DNA of 64,000 nucleotides from Shinella lacus (GCF_010994755.1 NZ_WHSB02000020.1:42348-106347); one strand, 5' to 3'; shown: positions 1 through 10,117, counted from the first letter of the stretch. A program made the numbers and translations. The notes: generated from the letters alone by a model not told the origin.

Positions 1-123
1 TCTGGCCGCGAGCGCTACGGCGAGAAGATTTTGGTCTGGGATCAGTTGCGCGGCGTCGAGGCGATGGCGGAGGTCTGCGATCCGGTCTTCGTCGATCCGG
101 AAAACCGCAAGCTGATGGCGTGA
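1..123 (+). CDS. soxA: Sarcosine oxidase alpha subunit, C-terminal end (partial)
   Basis: Only the last 40 codons lie in the window; the frame is open from base 1 to the TGA at 121-123. The tail has the pattern usual at the end of heterotetrameric sarcosine oxidase alpha subunits, with the core VCDPVFVDPENRKLMA, which resembles the end of the GcvT-like folate-binding domain. The complex oxidatively demethylates sarcosine to glycine and passes the one-carbon unit to tetrahydrofolate in the cytoplasm. The identification is strengthened by soxG, which begins 10 bases downstream. The rest of the operon (soxB, soxD) would be expected upstream of the window. Confidence 0.82.
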   Translation, partial: SGRERYGEKILVWDQLRGVEAMAEVCDPVFVDPENRKLMA

Positions 124-133
124 GGTGAGGGCG

Positions 134-688
134 ATGGCTTACGATTATCAGGCGGTGCATGCGCTGGATGGCATGATCGGCGCGATTTCCGAGCGGCGCG
201 TCAATCACCTCGCCGCCCACCGCACGACGGCGATCGCCATGGTGCTGGCGGCTCCCGGCCAGACGGCCGAGGCGGCGGGCATCCTGGTTGCGAACGGCGA
301 GTTCGAGGCCCGCTTTTCCGGTCCCGGCGAATGGCTGGTGCTCTCCGAGGTGCACGCGCCGGAAACGCTCGCCGCCGAACTCGGCCTGCGCCTCGGCCAC
401 TTCGCCTTCGTCGCGGACCAGAGCCATGGCCGCGTCGCGCTGACGCTGTCCGGCCCGGACGCCACGCGCATCCTGGCGAACGGCATCGCCGTCGATCTGC
501 ATCCGGACGCCTTCCCGGTCGGTCGCGCGGCAAACGTCCTGTGCAACCACCTCTCGGTCAATCTCGCCCGCACGGGTGAAACAAGCTTCGATCTCGTCGT
601 GATGCGCAGCTTTGCCGACGCGCTGGTAGGGGATCTGAAGGTCATGGCGCGGAGCTTCGACCTGTCGGTGGATTTCGCCACGCGCTGA
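134..688 (+). CDS. soxG: Sarcosine oxidase gamma subunit
   Basis: A 184-residue protein with the composition and length of SoxG, the small structural subunit of heterotetrameric sarcosine oxidase, which is a GcvT-like fold fragment. The segment around FSGPGEWLVLS and the later VALTLSGPDATRILANG are typical of the family. ATG at 134 is preferred over GTG at 125 because GAGGTGAGG lies just before it. It follows soxA by 10 bases, so the two are co-transcribed. Sarcosine oxidation fits the dimethylglycine dehydrogenase-like gene that follows, as successive steps of glycine betaine breakdown. Confidence 0.85.
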   Translation: MAYDYQAVHALDGMIGAISERRVNHLAAHRTTAIAMVLAAPGQTAEAAGILVANGEFEARFSGPGEWLVLSEVHAPETLAAELGLRLGHFAFVADQSHGRVALTLSGPDATRILANGIAVDLHPDAFPVGRAANVLCNHLSVNLARTGETSFDLVVMRSFADALVGDLKVMARSFDLSVDFATR

Positions 689-808
689 CAAAATCGGCAA
701 AGCGACATGAGGTTTCGCACCACGGGCTTGTCGGGCATCCGGGGGACAAAATAGGCTGCGCTTCGTTCGCCGCAATTCCCTTCAACCCGCCGAAAGCCGG
801 AGTTTTTC

Positions 809-3235
809 ATGAAGAGCCATGCAAGGGTCGTCGTCATCGGGGGCGGCGTCGTCGGCTGTTCCGTCCTCTATCATCTCACGAAATTCGGCTGGACCGATGT
901 CGTGCTCGTCGAGCGCTCGGAGCTGACCTCCGGCTCGACCTGGCATGCGGCCGGTGGCATGCACACGATCAACGGTGACCCCAACGTCGCCAAGCTGCAG
1001 AAATACACCGTGGAGCTCTACAAGGAGATCCAGGACTATTCCGGCCAGGATATCGGCCTGCACATGACCTCCGGCATGATGCTGGCGTCCACCAAGGATC
1101 GTTTCGACTGGATGAAGTCGATCCTTGCCAAGGGCCGCTATATGGGCCTCGACGCCCATCTCCTGACGCCCAAGGAAGCGCATGACCTGATGCCGCTGCT
1201 CGATCCCGACCAGTTCGTCGGCGCGGTGTTCGATCCGGTCGAAGGCCATCTCGACCCCTACGGCACGACGCATGCCTATGCGAAATCCGCCAAGAAGAAC
1301 GGCGCGGACATCTACCTGCACACCAAGGTGGAAGACCTCGTGCAGCGCGAGGACGGCACCTGGCGCGTCATCACCGACAAGGGTGAGATCATCGCCGAAC
1401 ATGTCGTCAACTGCGGCGGCCTCTGGGCACGCGAAGTGGGCCGCATGGTGGGGCTGGAGCTGCCGGTACTCGCCATGGAGCACATGTATCTCATCACCGA
1501 GGACATGCCCGAGGTCATCGAGTTCAACCAGACGCGTGGCAAGGAACTGATGCACTGCGTCGACTTCGACGGCGAGATTTATCTCCGCCAGGAGCGCAAC
1601 GGCATGCTGATGGGCACCTATGAAAAGGCCTGCCGCCCGTGGTCGCCGCTCACCACACCCTGGAATTTCGGCCACGAGCTTCTGGCAGAGGATATCGAGC
1701 GAATCACGCCGGAGCTGGAAGTCGGCTTCCGCCATTTCCCGGCCTTCAACAAGGCGGGCATCAAGAAGATCATCAACGGTCCCTTCACCTTCTCGCCGGA
1801 CGGCAATCCGCTCGTCGGCCCGGTGCGCGGCATGACGAACTACTGGTCGGCCTGCGCGGTCATGGCCGGTTTCAGCCAGGGCGGCGGCGTGGGGCTGGCG
1901 CTCGCCAACTGGATGATCCACGGCGATCCAGGCTTCGACGTCTTCGCCATGGATGTCTCGCGTTACGGCGATTTCGCGACGCTCGCCTATACCAATGCCA
2001 AGGTCCGCGAAAATTATTCGCGTCGCTTCTCGATCCGCTATCCGAACGAGGAGCTGCCGGCCGGCCGGCCTCTGCTGACGACGCCGATCTACGACAAGCT
2101 GAAGGAGGCCGGTGCCGTCTTCGGGGCGTCCTATGGCCTGGAACAGCCGCTGTGGTTCGCGCCGAAGGGTGTCGAGGATCATTTCTCGTGGCGCCGTTCG
2201 ACCGATTTCGACACCGTCGGCGCGGAAGCGAAAGCAGTGCGCGAAAGCGTCGGCCTGATGGAGACCTCGGGCTTTGCCAAATATGCGGTGAAGGGAGAGG
2301 GCGCGGAGGCTTGGCTCGACCGGCTGCTCACCTGCCGCATTCCCGCGACCGGCCGCATGACGCTGGCGCCCATGCTGAAGGACGACGGCAAGCTGATCGG
2401 CGATTTCACGCTGGCGAAGCTCGGCGAGGGGGATTTCCTGCTCATCGGCTCCGGCATTGCCGAGGACTATCACATGCGGTGGTTCGAGACGCACCTGCCG
2501 AAGGACGGTTCGGTGACGCTCGAAGCGCTCAACCTCGCGCTCGTCGGGCTCGCGATCGCCGGGCCGAAGGCGCGCGAGGTGATGCAGAAGCTGACGCACC
2601 AGGACCTTTCGACCCCGGCCTTCCCCTTCATGGCGGTGCGCCGCATGGATCTCGGCATGGCGCCGGCGATCGTCGGGCGCGTCAGCTATACCGGCGACCT
2701 CGGCTACGAAATCTGGATGAAGCCGCAATACCAGCGCTACCTCTACGACCTGATTCTTGAGGCCGGTGCCGAATTCGGCATCAAGCTCTTCGGGCTGCGC
2801 GCGCTGAACGCGCTCCGCCTCGAAAAATCCTACGGAAGCTGGTCGCGCGAATACCGCCCGCTCTATGGGCCGCTCGAGGCGGGGCTGGAGCGTTTCGTGG
2901 CGGTCAAGAAGGACGCCGACTTCATCGGCAAGGCGGCGGCGAAGGCCGAGCGCGAATCAGGCGGCGCGCTTCGCCTGCGCACTTTCATCCTGGACGCGAA
3001 GGATGCCGACGTCATCGGCGATGAACCGATCTACCTGAACGGCGAAGTGCGCGGCTGGGTGACGTCGGGCGGTTATGCCCATGCGGCCGGCGTTTCCGTC
3101 GCGGTCGGCTATGTGCCGAAGGAGATCGCCGACGTCGAAAGCGGCTGGTCGATCGAGCTTCTTGGCGAGATCCTGGCGGCGCGCCCGCAGCCGGAACCGC
3201 TGTTCGACCCCTCGGGCGCGAAAATGCGCGGCTGA
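809..3235 (+). CDS. FAD-dependent dimethylglycine/sarcosine dehydrogenase-like protein
   Basis: An 808-residue two-domain enzyme. Residues about 5-35 form an FAD-binding Rossmann motif (VVVIGGGVVGCSVLYHL), and STWHAAGG at about 42-49 is the conserved segment near the flavin attachment histidine of dimethylglycine and sarcosine dehydrogenases. The second half, from about residue 430, is a GcvT/aminomethyltransferase-like folate-binding domain. The expected reaction is oxidative demethylation of an N-methylated glycine with transfer of formaldehyde to tetrahydrofolate. GGAG stands 6 bases before the ATG. It lies 120 bases after soxG in the same direction, which supports a role in betaine catabolism. 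The exact substrate cannot be told from sequence; related rhizobial paralogues are many. Confidence 0.83.
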   Translation: MKSHARVVVIGGGVVGCSVLYHLTKFGWTDVVLVERSELTSGSTWHAAGGMHTINGDPNVAKLQKYTVELYKEIQDYSGQDIGLHMTSGMMLASTKDRFDWMKSILAKGRYMGLDAHLLTPKEAHDLMPLLDPDQFVGAVFDPVEGHLDPYGTTHAYAKSAKKNGADIYLHTKVEDLVQREDGTWRVITDKGEIIAEHVVNCGGLWAREVGRMVGLELPVLAMEHMYLITEDMPEVIEFNQTRGKELMHCVDFDGEIYLRQERNGMLMGTYEKACRPWSPLTTPWNFGHELLAEDIERITPELEVGFRHFPAFNKAGIKKIINGPFTFSPDGNPLVGPVRGMTNYWSACAVMAGFSQGGGVGLALANWMIHGDPGFDVFAMDVSRYGDFATLAYTNAKVRENYSRRFSIRYPNEELPAGRPLLTTPIYDKLKEAGAVFGASYGLEQPLWFAPKGVEDHFSWRRSTDFDTVGAEAKAVRESVGLMETSGFAKYAVKGEGAEAWLDRLLTCRIPATGRMTLAPMLKDDGKLIGDFTLAKLGEGDFLLIGSGIAEDYHMRWFETHLPKDGSVTLEALNLALVGLAIAGPKAREVMQKLTHQDLSTPAFPFMAVRRMDLGMAPAIVGRVSYTGDLGYEIWMKPQYQRYLYDLILEAGAEFGIKLFGLRALNALRLEKSYGSWSREYRPLYGPLEAGLERFVAVKKDADFIGKAAAKAERESGGALRLRTFILDAKDADVIGDEPIYLNGEVRGWVTSGGYAHAAGVSVAVGYVPKEIADVESGWSIELLGEILAARPQPEPLFDPSGAKMRG

Positions 3236-3246
3236 GTGTTCCGTTC

Positions 3247-3281
3247 AGGCGGCGCTGTCTCAAAACGGGACAGCGCCGCCT
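3247..3281 (+). terminator. Stem-loop after the DMGDH-like gene
   Basis: A perfect 13-base inverted repeat (3247-3259 with 3269-3281), beginning AGGCGGCGCTGTC, starts 12 bases after the stop codon. No strong T-tract follows directly, only scattered T-rich stretches, so it may terminate weakly or protect the mRNA end. The loop includes part of a 15-mer that recurs after ureC. Confidence 0.55.
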
Positions 3282-3517
3282 GCTGCTTTCATGCATCTTT
3301 TCGGGCAAGGGCGCGGTTTTTCCTGCCGATTTTTTGGTTTCCCTGGCGTTAAATGCGTCATTTAACCGTTCTTGCTAAAGAAATTGTCGATCCCGGCTTT
3401 TTGGGCTTCCCTTTTGTATTGAAAGCGGTATGGAATCCCCTTCGTCTAACAAGCTCAAAAAAGAGCGTTAAGAACAAGAGATGTGGCCGATCAGGAACCG
3501 CATCCGGGGGATTGCAA

Positions 3518-4420
3518 ATGGAATATTTTGTCCAGCAGCTCGTCAATGGGCTGACGCTTGGATCTATCTATGGATTGATAGCCATCGGCTACACCATGGT
3601 TTACGGCATCATCGGCATGATCAATTTCGCCCATGGCGATATCTTCATGCTGGGCGGGTTTGCCGCTCTCATCGTCTTCCTTCTCCTCACCAGCGTCTTT
3701 GCCGGCCTTCCGGTCGTTTTGCTGCTGCTGGTGATGATCGCCGCGGCCATGCTGACGGCGTCCTTGTGGAACTGGACGATCGAAAAGGTGGCCTATCGGC
3801 CGCTGCGCGGTTCGTTCCGCTTGGCGCCGCTGATCACCGCCATCGGCATGTCGATCGCGCTGTCGAACTTCATCCAGGTCACGCAGGGTCCGCGCAACAA
3901 GCCGATCCCGCCGCTGGTGTCGTCGGTCTACAACGTCTTCGGCATCTCGATCTCGCTGAAACAGCTGATCATCATGGTGCTGACGGTCATCCTGCTGACG
4001 ACCTTCTGGTACATCGTCAACAAGACCTCGCTGGGTAGAGCGCAGCGCGCAACCGAACAGGACCGCAAGATGGCGGCGCTGCTCGGCATCGACGTCGACC
4101 GCACGATCTCGGTGACCTTCATCATGGGCGCCTCGCTCGCGGCCGTCGCCGGCACCATGTACCTGATGTATTACGGCGTGACCGTCTTCACTGACGGCTT
4201 CATTCCGGGCGTCAAGGCCTTCACGGCCGCGGTTCTGGGCGGCATCGGCTCGCTTCCGGGCGCGGTTCTCGGCGGCCTGCTCATCGGTCTCATCGAGAGC
4301 CTTTGGTCCGCCTACTTCACCATCGACTACAAGGACGTCGCGACGTTCTCCATCCTCGCCATCGTCCTGATCTTCAAGCCGTCCGGTATTCTCGGACGAC
4401 CGGAAGTCGAGAAGGTTTGA
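3518..4420 (+). CDS. livH: Branched-chain amino acid ABC transporter permease LivH
   Basis: A 300-residue inner-membrane permease of the LivH family with about eight hydrophobic segments and the typical N-terminal block NGLTLGSIYGLIAIGYTMVYG followed by INFAHGD. The frame is open further upstream, but ATG at 3518 is chosen because family members start right there and CCGGGGG lies just before it. It forms the transmembrane channel with LivM and moves leucine, isoleucine, valine or similar amino acids delivered by LivJ. It is the first gene of livHMGF and sits 3 bases from livM. The 280-base leader upstream is AT-richer than its surroundings and probably holds the operon promoter. Confidence 0.93.
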   Translation: MEYFVQQLVNGLTLGSIYGLIAIGYTMVYGIIGMINFAHGDIFMLGGFAALIVFLLLTSVFAGLPVVLLLLVMIAAAMLTASLWNWTIEKVAYRPLRGSFRLAPLITAIGMSIALSNFIQVTQGPRNKPIPPLVSSVYNVFGISISLKQLIIMVLTVILLTTFWYIVNKTSLGRAQRATEQDRKMAALLGIDVDRTISVTFIMGASLAAVAGTMYLMYYGVTVFTDGFIPGVKAFTAAVLGGIGSLPGAVLGGLLIGLIESLWSAYFTIDYKDVATFSILAIVLIFKPSGILGRPEVEKV

Positions 4421-4423
4421 TCC

Positions 4424-5812
4424 ATGACCAACATTGCAAACACGTCTGAGCGCGCCGGCGGTAACCTGACGGCGCAGGCTCTGCGCGAGGGCTTTTATGC
4501 CGGCGTCATCTCGCTCGGCCTCTTCGTCCTCTTCGTCGGTCTCGAGACCACGCAGAACATCCGCAACGAGCTGGTCATCAACCAGCGCTGGGGGCTGCTG
4601 GCGATCTTCGTGATCGTCGCCGCCGTCGGCCGCTTCCTCTCGGTCGCCTATCTGCGGCCCTGGGCGGCAGCCCGCAAGGCGAGCGCCGCGGCCAGGCCCG
4701 TGGATGAAGAAGTCAGCTTCTTCAAGCGCAACTTCTCGAAGATCGCGATCGTCGCGCTGCTCGTCTATCCGCCGCTGATGGTCATGCTGTTCGGCGTGCA
4801 GGGCTCGCTGAAGTGGGTCGACAATTTCGGCATCCAGATCCTCATCTACGTGATGCTCGCCTGGGGCCTGAACATCGTCGTCGGCCTCGCCGGCCTGCTC
4901 GACCTCGGCTATGTCGCCTTCTATGCGGTGGGCGCCTATTCCTACGCGCTGTTGTCGCAGCAGTTCGGCTTCTCCTTCTGGGTGCTGCTGCCGCTCGCCG
5001 GCATCCTTGCCGCCTTCTGGGGCATGATCCTCGGCTTCCCGGTGCTGCGCCTCAAGGGCGACTATCTCGCCATCGTGACGCTCGCCTTCGGGGAAATCAT
5101 CCGCCTGGTGCTCATCAACTGGACGGAAGTCACCAAGGGCACCTTCGGCGTCTCCGGCATTCCGAAAGCCTCGGTCTTCGGCATCTGGTCCTTCGACGTC
5201 AGCGCGCCGAACAACTTCGCCAAGGCCTTCGACCTGCCGATGTCGTCGGCCTACTACAAGATCTTCCTGTTCTATCTCATCCTCGCCCTCGCTTTGCTGA
5301 CCGCCTACGTGACGATCAAGCTGCGCCGCATGCCGATCGGCCGGGCCTGGGAAGCGCTGCGTGAAGACGAGATCGCCTGCCGCTCGCTGGGCATCAACAC
5401 GGTGACGACCAAGCTGACGGCCTTTTCCATCGGCGCGATGTTCGGCGGTTTTGCCGGCTCCTTCTTCGCCGTGCGCCAGGGCTTCGTCTCGCCGGAAAGC
5501 TTCGTCTTCCTCGAATCGGCGATCATCCTCGCCATCGTGGTTCTCGGCGGCATGGGTTCGCTCGTCGGCATCGCGATCGCTGCGGCGGTGATGGTCGGCG
5601 GCACGGAGCTCCTGCGCGAAATGACCTTCCTGAAGGCGGTCTTCGGCCCGGACTTCACGCCGGAACTCTACCGCATGCTGATCTTCGGCATCGCGATGGT
5701 GGTGGTCATGGTCTGGAAGCCGCGTGGCTTCGTCGGAAGCCGTGAGCCGACCGCGTTCCTCAAGGAACGCAAGGCGGTCTCCGGCAGCTTCACCAAGGAA
5801 GGGCACGGCTGA
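4424..5812 (+). CDS. livM: Branched-chain amino acid ABC transporter permease LivM
   Basis: A 462-residue LivM-type permease with multiple membrane segments. The conserved [21 protein letters not shown] and the cytoplasmic coupling region near [19 protein letters not shown] are plainly visible. It has an N-terminal extension of roughly 130 residues with additional hydrophobic segments compared with the shortest family members, as is common in Rhizobiales. It partners LivH in the membrane. Its stop codon overlaps the livG start by one base (TGATG), which implies translational coupling. Confidence 0.93.
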   Translation: MTNIANTSERAGGNLTAQALREGFYAGVISLGLFVLFVGLETTQNIRNELVINQRWGLLAIFVIVAAVGRFLSVAYLRPWAAARKASAAARPVDEEVSFFKRNFSKIAIVALLVYPPLMVMLFGVQGSLKWVDNFGIQILIYVMLAWGLNIVVGLAGLLDLGYVAFYAVGAYSYALLSQQFGFSFWVLLPLAGILAAFWGMILGFPVLRLKGDYLAIVTLAFGEIIRLVLINWTEVTKGTFGVSGIPKASVFGIWSFDVSAPNNFAKAFDLPMSSAYYKIFLFYLILALALLTAYVTIKLRRMPIGRAWEALREDEIACRSLGINTVTTKLTAFSIGAMFGGFAGSFFAVRQGFVSPESFVFLESAIILAIVVLGGMGSLVGIAIAAAVMVGGTELLREMTFLKAVFGPDFTPELYRMLIFGIAMVVVMVWKPRGFVGSREPTAFLKERKAVSGSFTKEGHG

Positions 5813-6732
5813 TGGCGACCCTGACCAACGTGGCGACGAATACAGCGACAAAGACCATGACGAACGATCCCATCCTGAAAGTCGAGCATCTCTCGATGCG
5901 CTTCGGTGGCCTCATGGCCATCAACGACCTCTCCTTCGAGGCACATCGCGGCGATATCACCGCGCTGATCGGCCCGAACGGCGCGGGCAAGACCACGGTC
6001 TTCAACTGCGTGACCGGCTTCTACAAGCCGACCATGGGCATGATCACCATGCGCCAGAAGGGCGGCAAGGAATTCCTGCTGGAACGCATGACCGACTTCG
6101 AGGTCAATCGTGATGCGAAGGTGGCGCGCACCTTCCAGAACATCCGGCTCTTCTCGGGCCTGACCGTGCTGGAAAACCTGCTCGTCGCCCAGCACAACAT
6201 GCTGATGAAGGCGTCCGGCTATACGATCCTCGGCCTGCTCGGTTTCCCGACCTACAAGAAGGCCGCGGGCGAATCGGTCGATATCGCCAAATACTGGCTG
6301 GAAAAGGCGAACCTCATCGATCGCGCCGACGATCCGGCCGGCGACCTGCCCTACGGCGCGCAGCGTCGCCTGGAAATCGCCCGGGCCATGTGCACGGGGC
6401 CGGAATTCCTGTGCCTCGACGAACCGGCGGCGGGCCTCAACCCGCGTGAATCGCTGACGCTCAACGAGCTGCTGCGCTCGATCCGGAAAGACAGCGGCAC
6501 GTCGATCCTGCTCATCGAGCACGACATGTCGGTGGTCATGGAAATCTCCGACCACGTCGTCGTGCTCGAATATGGCCAGAAGATTTCCGATGGCACGCCG
6601 GACCATGTGAAGAACGATCCGAAGGTTATCGCGGCCTATCTCGGTGTGGAAGACGATGAGGTCGAAGAGGTGATTGAAGAGATCGAGGTTATCGCCGAGA
6701 ACGAAGGCCCGCAGGGAGGGTCGCACGCATGA
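5812..6732 (+). CDS. livG: Branched-chain amino acid ABC transporter ATP-binding protein LivG
   Basis: A 306-residue ABC ATPase. The Walker A motif is GPNGAGKTT, and Walker B is LCLDEPAAGLNP. The signature region LPYGAQRRLEIARA takes the LivG form in which the first serine-glycine pair is replaced. LivG and LivF form the nucleotide-binding dimer on the cytoplasmic side of LivHM. The C-terminus carries an acidic tail (about residues 275-300, rich in E and V) not needed for the fold. The gene overlaps livM by one base and livF by four bases. Confidence 0.94.
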   Translation: MATLTNVATNTATKTMTNDPILKVEHLSMRFGGLMAINDLSFEAHRGDITALIGPNGAGKTTVFNCVTGFYKPTMGMITMRQKGGKEFLLERMTDFEVNRDAKVARTFQNIRLFSGLTVLENLLVAQHNMLMKASGYTILGLLGFPTYKKAAGESVDIAKYWLEKANLIDRADDPAGDLPYGAQRRLEIARAMCTGPEFLCLDEPAAGLNPRESLTLNELLRSIRKDSGTSILLIEHDMSVVMEISDHVVVLEYGQKISDGTPDHVKNDPKVIAAYLGVEDDEVEEVIEEIEVIAENEGPQGGSHA

Positions 6733-7454
6733 GTGATACGCTTCTCAGCGTCCAGGGCGTGGAAACCTACTACGGCAATATCCGCGCGCTCGCCGGTGTC
6801 AATGTCGAGGTGAAGAGGGGCGAGATCGTCAGCCTGATCGGTGCGAACGGCGCCGGCAAGTCGACGCTGATGATGACGATCTGCGGCAGCCCGCAGGCGC
6901 GCACCGGCACGGTCACCTTCGACGGCGAGGACATCACGCGCGTGCCGACGCATCTGATCGCGCGTCGCCGCATCGCGCAATCGCCGGAAGGGCGCCGCAT
7001 CTTCCCGCGCATGACGGTCTATGAAAACCTTCAGATGGGCGCGAGCCTCGACAATCTGAAGTTCTTCAACGAGGACGTGGAGAAGATCTTCACGCTCTTC
7101 CCGCGCCTCAAGGAACGCCAGGCCCAGCGCGGCGGCACGCTTTCGGGCGGCGAGCAGCAGATGCTGTCCATCGGCCGTGCGCTGATGGCGCGTCCGAAGC
7201 TCCTGCTTCTCGACGAGCCGTCGCTCGGGCTTGCGCCGCTGATCATCAAGCAGATCTTCGACGCCATCAAGGTCTTGAACCAGGAGCAGGGTCTGACCGT
7301 GTTCCTCGTCGAGCAGAACGCCTTCGCCGCCCTCAAGCTCTCCAACCGGGCCTATGTGATGGTCAACGGCCAGGTGACGATGAGCGGTTCGGGCAAGGAA
7401 CTTCTGGCCAATCCGGAAGTGCGCGCCGCCTATCTTGAAGGCGGGCGCCACTAG
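6729..7454 (+). CDS. livF: Branched-chain amino acid ABC transporter ATP-binding protein LivF
   Basis: A 241-residue ABC ATPase of the LivF subfamily: Walker A GANGAGKST, signature LSGGEQQMLSIGRAL, Walker B LLLLDEPSLGLAP and a switch histidine region ending in VEQNAF, which is normal for LivF. The short length, lacking extra domains, is typical. It begins inside the end of livG (ATGA overlap), so the pair is translated together. Confidence 0.95.
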   Translation: MSDTLLSVQGVETYYGNIRALAGVNVEVKRGEIVSLIGANGAGKSTLMMTICGSPQARTGTVTFDGEDITRVPTHLIARRRIAQSPEGRRIFPRMTVYENLQMGASLDNLKFFNEDVEKIFTLFPRLKERQAQRGGTLSGGEQQMLSIGRALMARPKLLLLDEPSLGLAPLIIKQIFDAIKVLNQEQGLTVFLVEQNAFAALKLSNRAYVMVNGQVTMSGSGKELLANPEVRAAYLEGGRH

Positions 7455-7475
7455 GGCGGTCGAGAGGAGAAAAAA

Positions 7476-7820
7476 ATGCAGGGAATTCTTTACGAAGAAC
7501 CGTCCATCTGGCAGTTCCTGTTCATCACCGTCATCATGGGCGGCTGGACTGCCTGGCGCACCGGCAAGAGCGTTGCGGAGAACTGGCAGAACTATACGAC
7601 GCTGCTGATCTACGTGGCTCTGCTCGGCGTCGCCATCCGCTTCATCCACCACGCCCTGTTCCACGGCAGCATGCTGACGGTGCAGTACTATGTCGTGGAC
7701 ACCGCCGTGCTTTTGTTGTTTGCTACGCTCGGTTACCGCTACTATCGCACGCGGCAAATGACCAACAACTACTACTGGCTCTATGAAAAAGCATCGCTCT
7801 TTTCATGGAAGTCTAAATAA
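7476..7820 (+). CDS. Small membrane protein of the liv operon (DUF6867-like)
   Basis: A 114-residue protein with three hydrophobic stretches (about residues 12-26, 42-58 and 70-88) and an aromatic, basic C-terminus. AGGAG stands just before the ATG. It lies between livF and livJ, a position where Rhizobiales often carry a conserved small membrane protein, which I recall as the DUF6867 family. Its job is unknown. Co-location suggests an accessory role in branched-chain amino acid uptake, but nothing in the sequence proves this. Confidence 0.7.
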   Translation: MQGILYEEPSIWQFLFITVIMGGWTAWRTGKSVAENWQNYTTLLIYVALLGVAIRFIHHALFHGSMLTVQYYVVDTAVLLLFATLGYRYYRTRQMTNNYYWLYEKASLFSWKSK

Positions 7821-7832
7821 CCAGAGGGAACT

Positions 7833-7855
7833 CCGCGACCGGCTCTTGGCCGCGG
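7833..7855 (+). other. Stem-loop between the membrane-protein gene and livJ
   Basis: CCGCG-A-CC pairs with GG-C-CGCGG across a 7-base loop. No T-tract follows. It may act as an RNA processing or stability element that lets livJ be expressed at a level different from livHMGF. Confidence 0.4.
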
Positions 7856-7934
7856 GATAAAGCATATCGGCGCAATGATGCGGGTGTTGCGACCGGTTGA
7901 AAACGAGCCCGCGTTTAATTTTGGGAGTAACACA

Positions 7935-9053
7935 ATGAAGAAGTCTCTCCTGTCGGCTGTTGCTTTGGCTGCAATGGTCGCATTCAGCGGCAACGCATGG
8001 GCCGACATCCTGATCGGCGTCGGCGGCCCGCTGACCGGCCCGAACGCTGCCTTCGGCGCACAGCTCCAGAAGGGTGCCGAGCAGGCTGCTGCCGACATCA
8101 ACGCAGCTGGCGGCATCAACGGCGAGCAGGTCAAGATCGTGCTCGGCGACGACGTCTCCGACCCGAAGCAGGGCGTTTCCGTTGCCAACAAGTTCGTTGC
8201 TGACGGCGTGAAGTTCGTTGTCGGCCACTTCAACTCGGGCGTTTCCATCCCGGCTTCGGAAATCTACGCTGAAAACGGCGTTCTGCAGATCTCGCCGGCG
8301 TCCACCAACCCGACCTACACGGAACGCGGCCTGTGGAACACCTTCCGTACCTGCGGTCGTGACGACCAGCAGGGCGCGGTAGCCGGTGCCTTCATCGCTG
8401 CAAACTTCAAGGATGGCAAGGTTGCCGTTCTGCACGACAAGACGCCTTACGGCCAGGGTCTCGCAGACGAAACCAAGAAGGCGACGAACGAAGCCGGCAT
8501 CACGGAAGTGATCTATGAAGGCGTCAACGTCGGCGACAAGGACTTCTCCGCTCTCATCGCCAAGATGAAGGAAGCCGGCGTCAACGTCGTCTATTGGGGC
8601 GGCCTGCACACCGAGTTCGGCCTCATCGAGCGCCAGGCTGCCGACCAGGGCCTGAAGGCTCAGTTCATCTCGGGCGACGGTATCGTCTCGAACGAACTGG
8701 CTTCCATCGCTGGCGACGCCGTTGACGGCACGCTGATGACCTTCGCTCCGGATCCGCGCAAGAACGCAGCTGCCAAGGACCTCGTCGAGAAGTTCCGCGC
8801 AGCCGGCTTCGAGCCGGAAGCCTACACGCTCTACGCTTATGCTGCCGTTCAGGTCATCGCTGAAGGCGCCAAGGCTGCCGGTGGCATCGATCCGCAGGCT
8901 GTTGCTGAAGCCATCAAGTCGAAGGGTCCGTTCCAGACCGCCATCGGCGAACTCGGCTTCGACGAAAAGGGCGACATCACCCGCCCGGACTACGTCCTCT
9001 ACACCTGGAAGAAGGGTGAAGACGGCAAGTACACCTACGTCGAGAACGAATAA
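7935..9053 (+). CDS. livJ: Branched-chain amino acid ABC transporter substrate-binding protein
   Basis: A 372-residue periplasmic binding protein. A signal peptide occupies residues 1-23 (lysines, a hydrophobic core, then GNAWA before DILIG). The mature protein follows the LivJ pattern, with [20 protein letters not shown] near the start and the later [17 protein letters not shown] at 7935 is chosen over the upstream in-frame ATG because GGGAG lies just before it and the signal peptide begins there. Codon use is strongly biased to C-ending codons, as expected for a highly expressed binding protein. A strong terminator follows. Confidence 0.94.
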   Translation: MKKSLLSAVALAAMVAFSGNAWADILIGVGGPLTGPNAAFGAQLQKGAEQAAADINAAGGINGEQVKIVLGDDVSDPKQGVSVANKFVADGVKFVVGHFNSGVSIPASEIYAENGVLQISPASTNPTYTERGLWNTFRTCGRDDQQGAVAGAFIAANFKDGKVAVLHDKTPYGQGLADETKKATNEAGITEVIYEGVNVGDKDFSALIAKMKEAGVNVVYWGGLHTEFGLIERQAADQGLKAQFISGDGIVSNELASIAGDAVDGTLMTFAPDPRKNAAAKDLVEKFRAAGFEPEAYTLYAYAAVQVIAEGAKAAGGIDPQAVAEAIKSKGPFQTAIGELGFDEKGDITRPDYVLYTWKKGEDGKYTYVENE

Positions 9054-9107
9054 TCGTCTCACGCGGAACGGGCGGCGCATGCACGCCGCCCGACCGTTTC
9101 AGCTTCG

Positions 9108-9135
9108 AGCCCGGCCTTCGCGCCGGGCTTTTTTA
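9108..9135 (+). terminator. Rho-independent terminator of the liv operon
   Basis: An 8-base perfect stem, AGCCCGGC (9108-9115) with GCCGGGCT (9122-9129), 6-base loop, followed by a run of six T. It lies 55 bases after the livJ stop. Confidence 0.9.
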
Positions 9136-9193
9136 TGGCCGCCCGCACGCGCAAGCGCTTGCGCCGGAGGGCCGCATCGGGGAACCTGCCGGC

Positions 9194-10045
9194 ATGACAG
9201 CATCCATGGAACAACCACCCGTTCAGCAAGGGGAAGGCGCTTTGCCCCGTCCGCAACGGGCGCGCGGGCAGGGGCGGCTTGCCGCTAAAGCGTCCGCCGC
9301 CGGTACGCGCCTCGACGTGCTCTATCAGGATGGTTGCGCCAAAATCCGCCTTCCAAAGACCTTCGACGGAACGATGGAGGCCGTGCTCATCAACACGGCC
9401 GGCGGGCTGACGGGCGGCGACCGCATCGACTGGTATCTTTCGGCAGCCGCCGGCACGCGCCTGACGGCGACGACGCAGGCCTGCGAGCGGATCTACAAGG
9501 CGAGCGCCTCCACCGCGACGGTCGAGACGCGCATCGAGGTCGGCGCCGGCGCGCGGGTGGACTGGCTGCCGCAGGAAACCATTCTCTTCGATCGCTCGTC
9601 GCTCACCCGCCGGCTGGAGGTCGACCTTGCGGAAGATGCTCGCTTCCTGGCGGTCGAGGCCATCCTGCTCGGCCGCAAGGCGATGGGCGAGCAGATGGAG
9701 ACCGGGCTCCTCCGTGACCGCTGGCGCATTCGCCGCGCCGGAAAGCTGATCCATGCAGAGGAGGCGAGCCTTTCGGGCGACGTGGCGGCGCTGACGGGCG
9801 AGCGCGCGGTGCTGGCCGGCGCGCGCGCCTTCGCCACCGTGCTCTTTTGCGGGCCGGAGGCGGAGGCCCATCTGGAGCCGCTCCGCCGGCTTGTGGGCGA
9901 AACCGATGGCGGCGTCAGCCATTGGCAGGACAAGCTCGTGGCACGCCTGGTGGCAGACGACGGTTTTGCCCTGAGAAAAAAACTCTTGCCGCTTATTTCG
10001 CACTTGCGTAACGGCGCGAGCGTGCCGAAAGTCTGGACTCTGTAG
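9194..10045 (+). CDS. ureD: Urease accessory protein UreD
   Basis: A 283-residue UreD. The hallmark block [13 protein letters not shown] and the downstream [11 protein letters not shown] and [11 protein letters not shown] are clear. UreD (UreH) binds the apo-urease and with UreF and UreG forms the complex that carbamylates the active-site lysine and loads nickel. It is the first gene of the urease cluster. A second ATG at 9206 is an alternative start. Length is normal. Confidence 0.95.
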   Translation: MTASMEQPPVQQGEGALPRPQRARGQGRLAAKASAAGTRLDVLYQDGCAKIRLPKTFDGTMEAVLINTAGGLTGGDRIDWYLSAAAGTRLTATTQACERIYKASASTATVETRIEVGAGARVDWLPQETILFDRSSLTRRLEVDLAEDARFLAVEAILLGRKAMGEQMETGLLRDRWRIRRAGKLIHAEEASLSGDVAALTGERAVLAGARAFATVLFCGPEAEAHLEPLRRLVGETDGGVSHWQDKLVARLVADDGFALRKKLLPLISHLRNGASVPKVWTL

Positions 10046-10090
10046 CGCGCTAAGCAATCCTATGGATTTGCGTCTGCGCGCCACCTTCCT

Positions 10091-10117
10091 GTTTTGCGTA
10101 TGTCGCGCGCGCAAAAC
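10091..10117. promoter_or_regulatory. Inverted repeat upstream of ureA
   Basis: GTTTTGCG (10091-10098) is exactly inverted at 10110-10117 across an 11-base spacer. It lies 43 bases before ureA in the 115-base gap after ureD. It could be an operator or an mRNA hairpin; no T-tract follows, so termination is unlikely. No clear promoter hexamers were found beside it. Confidence 0.4.

Noticed and set aside
782..2728. Minus-strand open frame opposite the DMGDH-like gene
   Set aside because: Shadow; the plus-strand frame has clear FAD and folate-binding motifs.
3491..5851. Minus-strand open frame of about 780 codons opposite livH and livM
   Set aside because: Shadow of the liv permease genes, dominated by charged residues and repeats of E, D, H and R.
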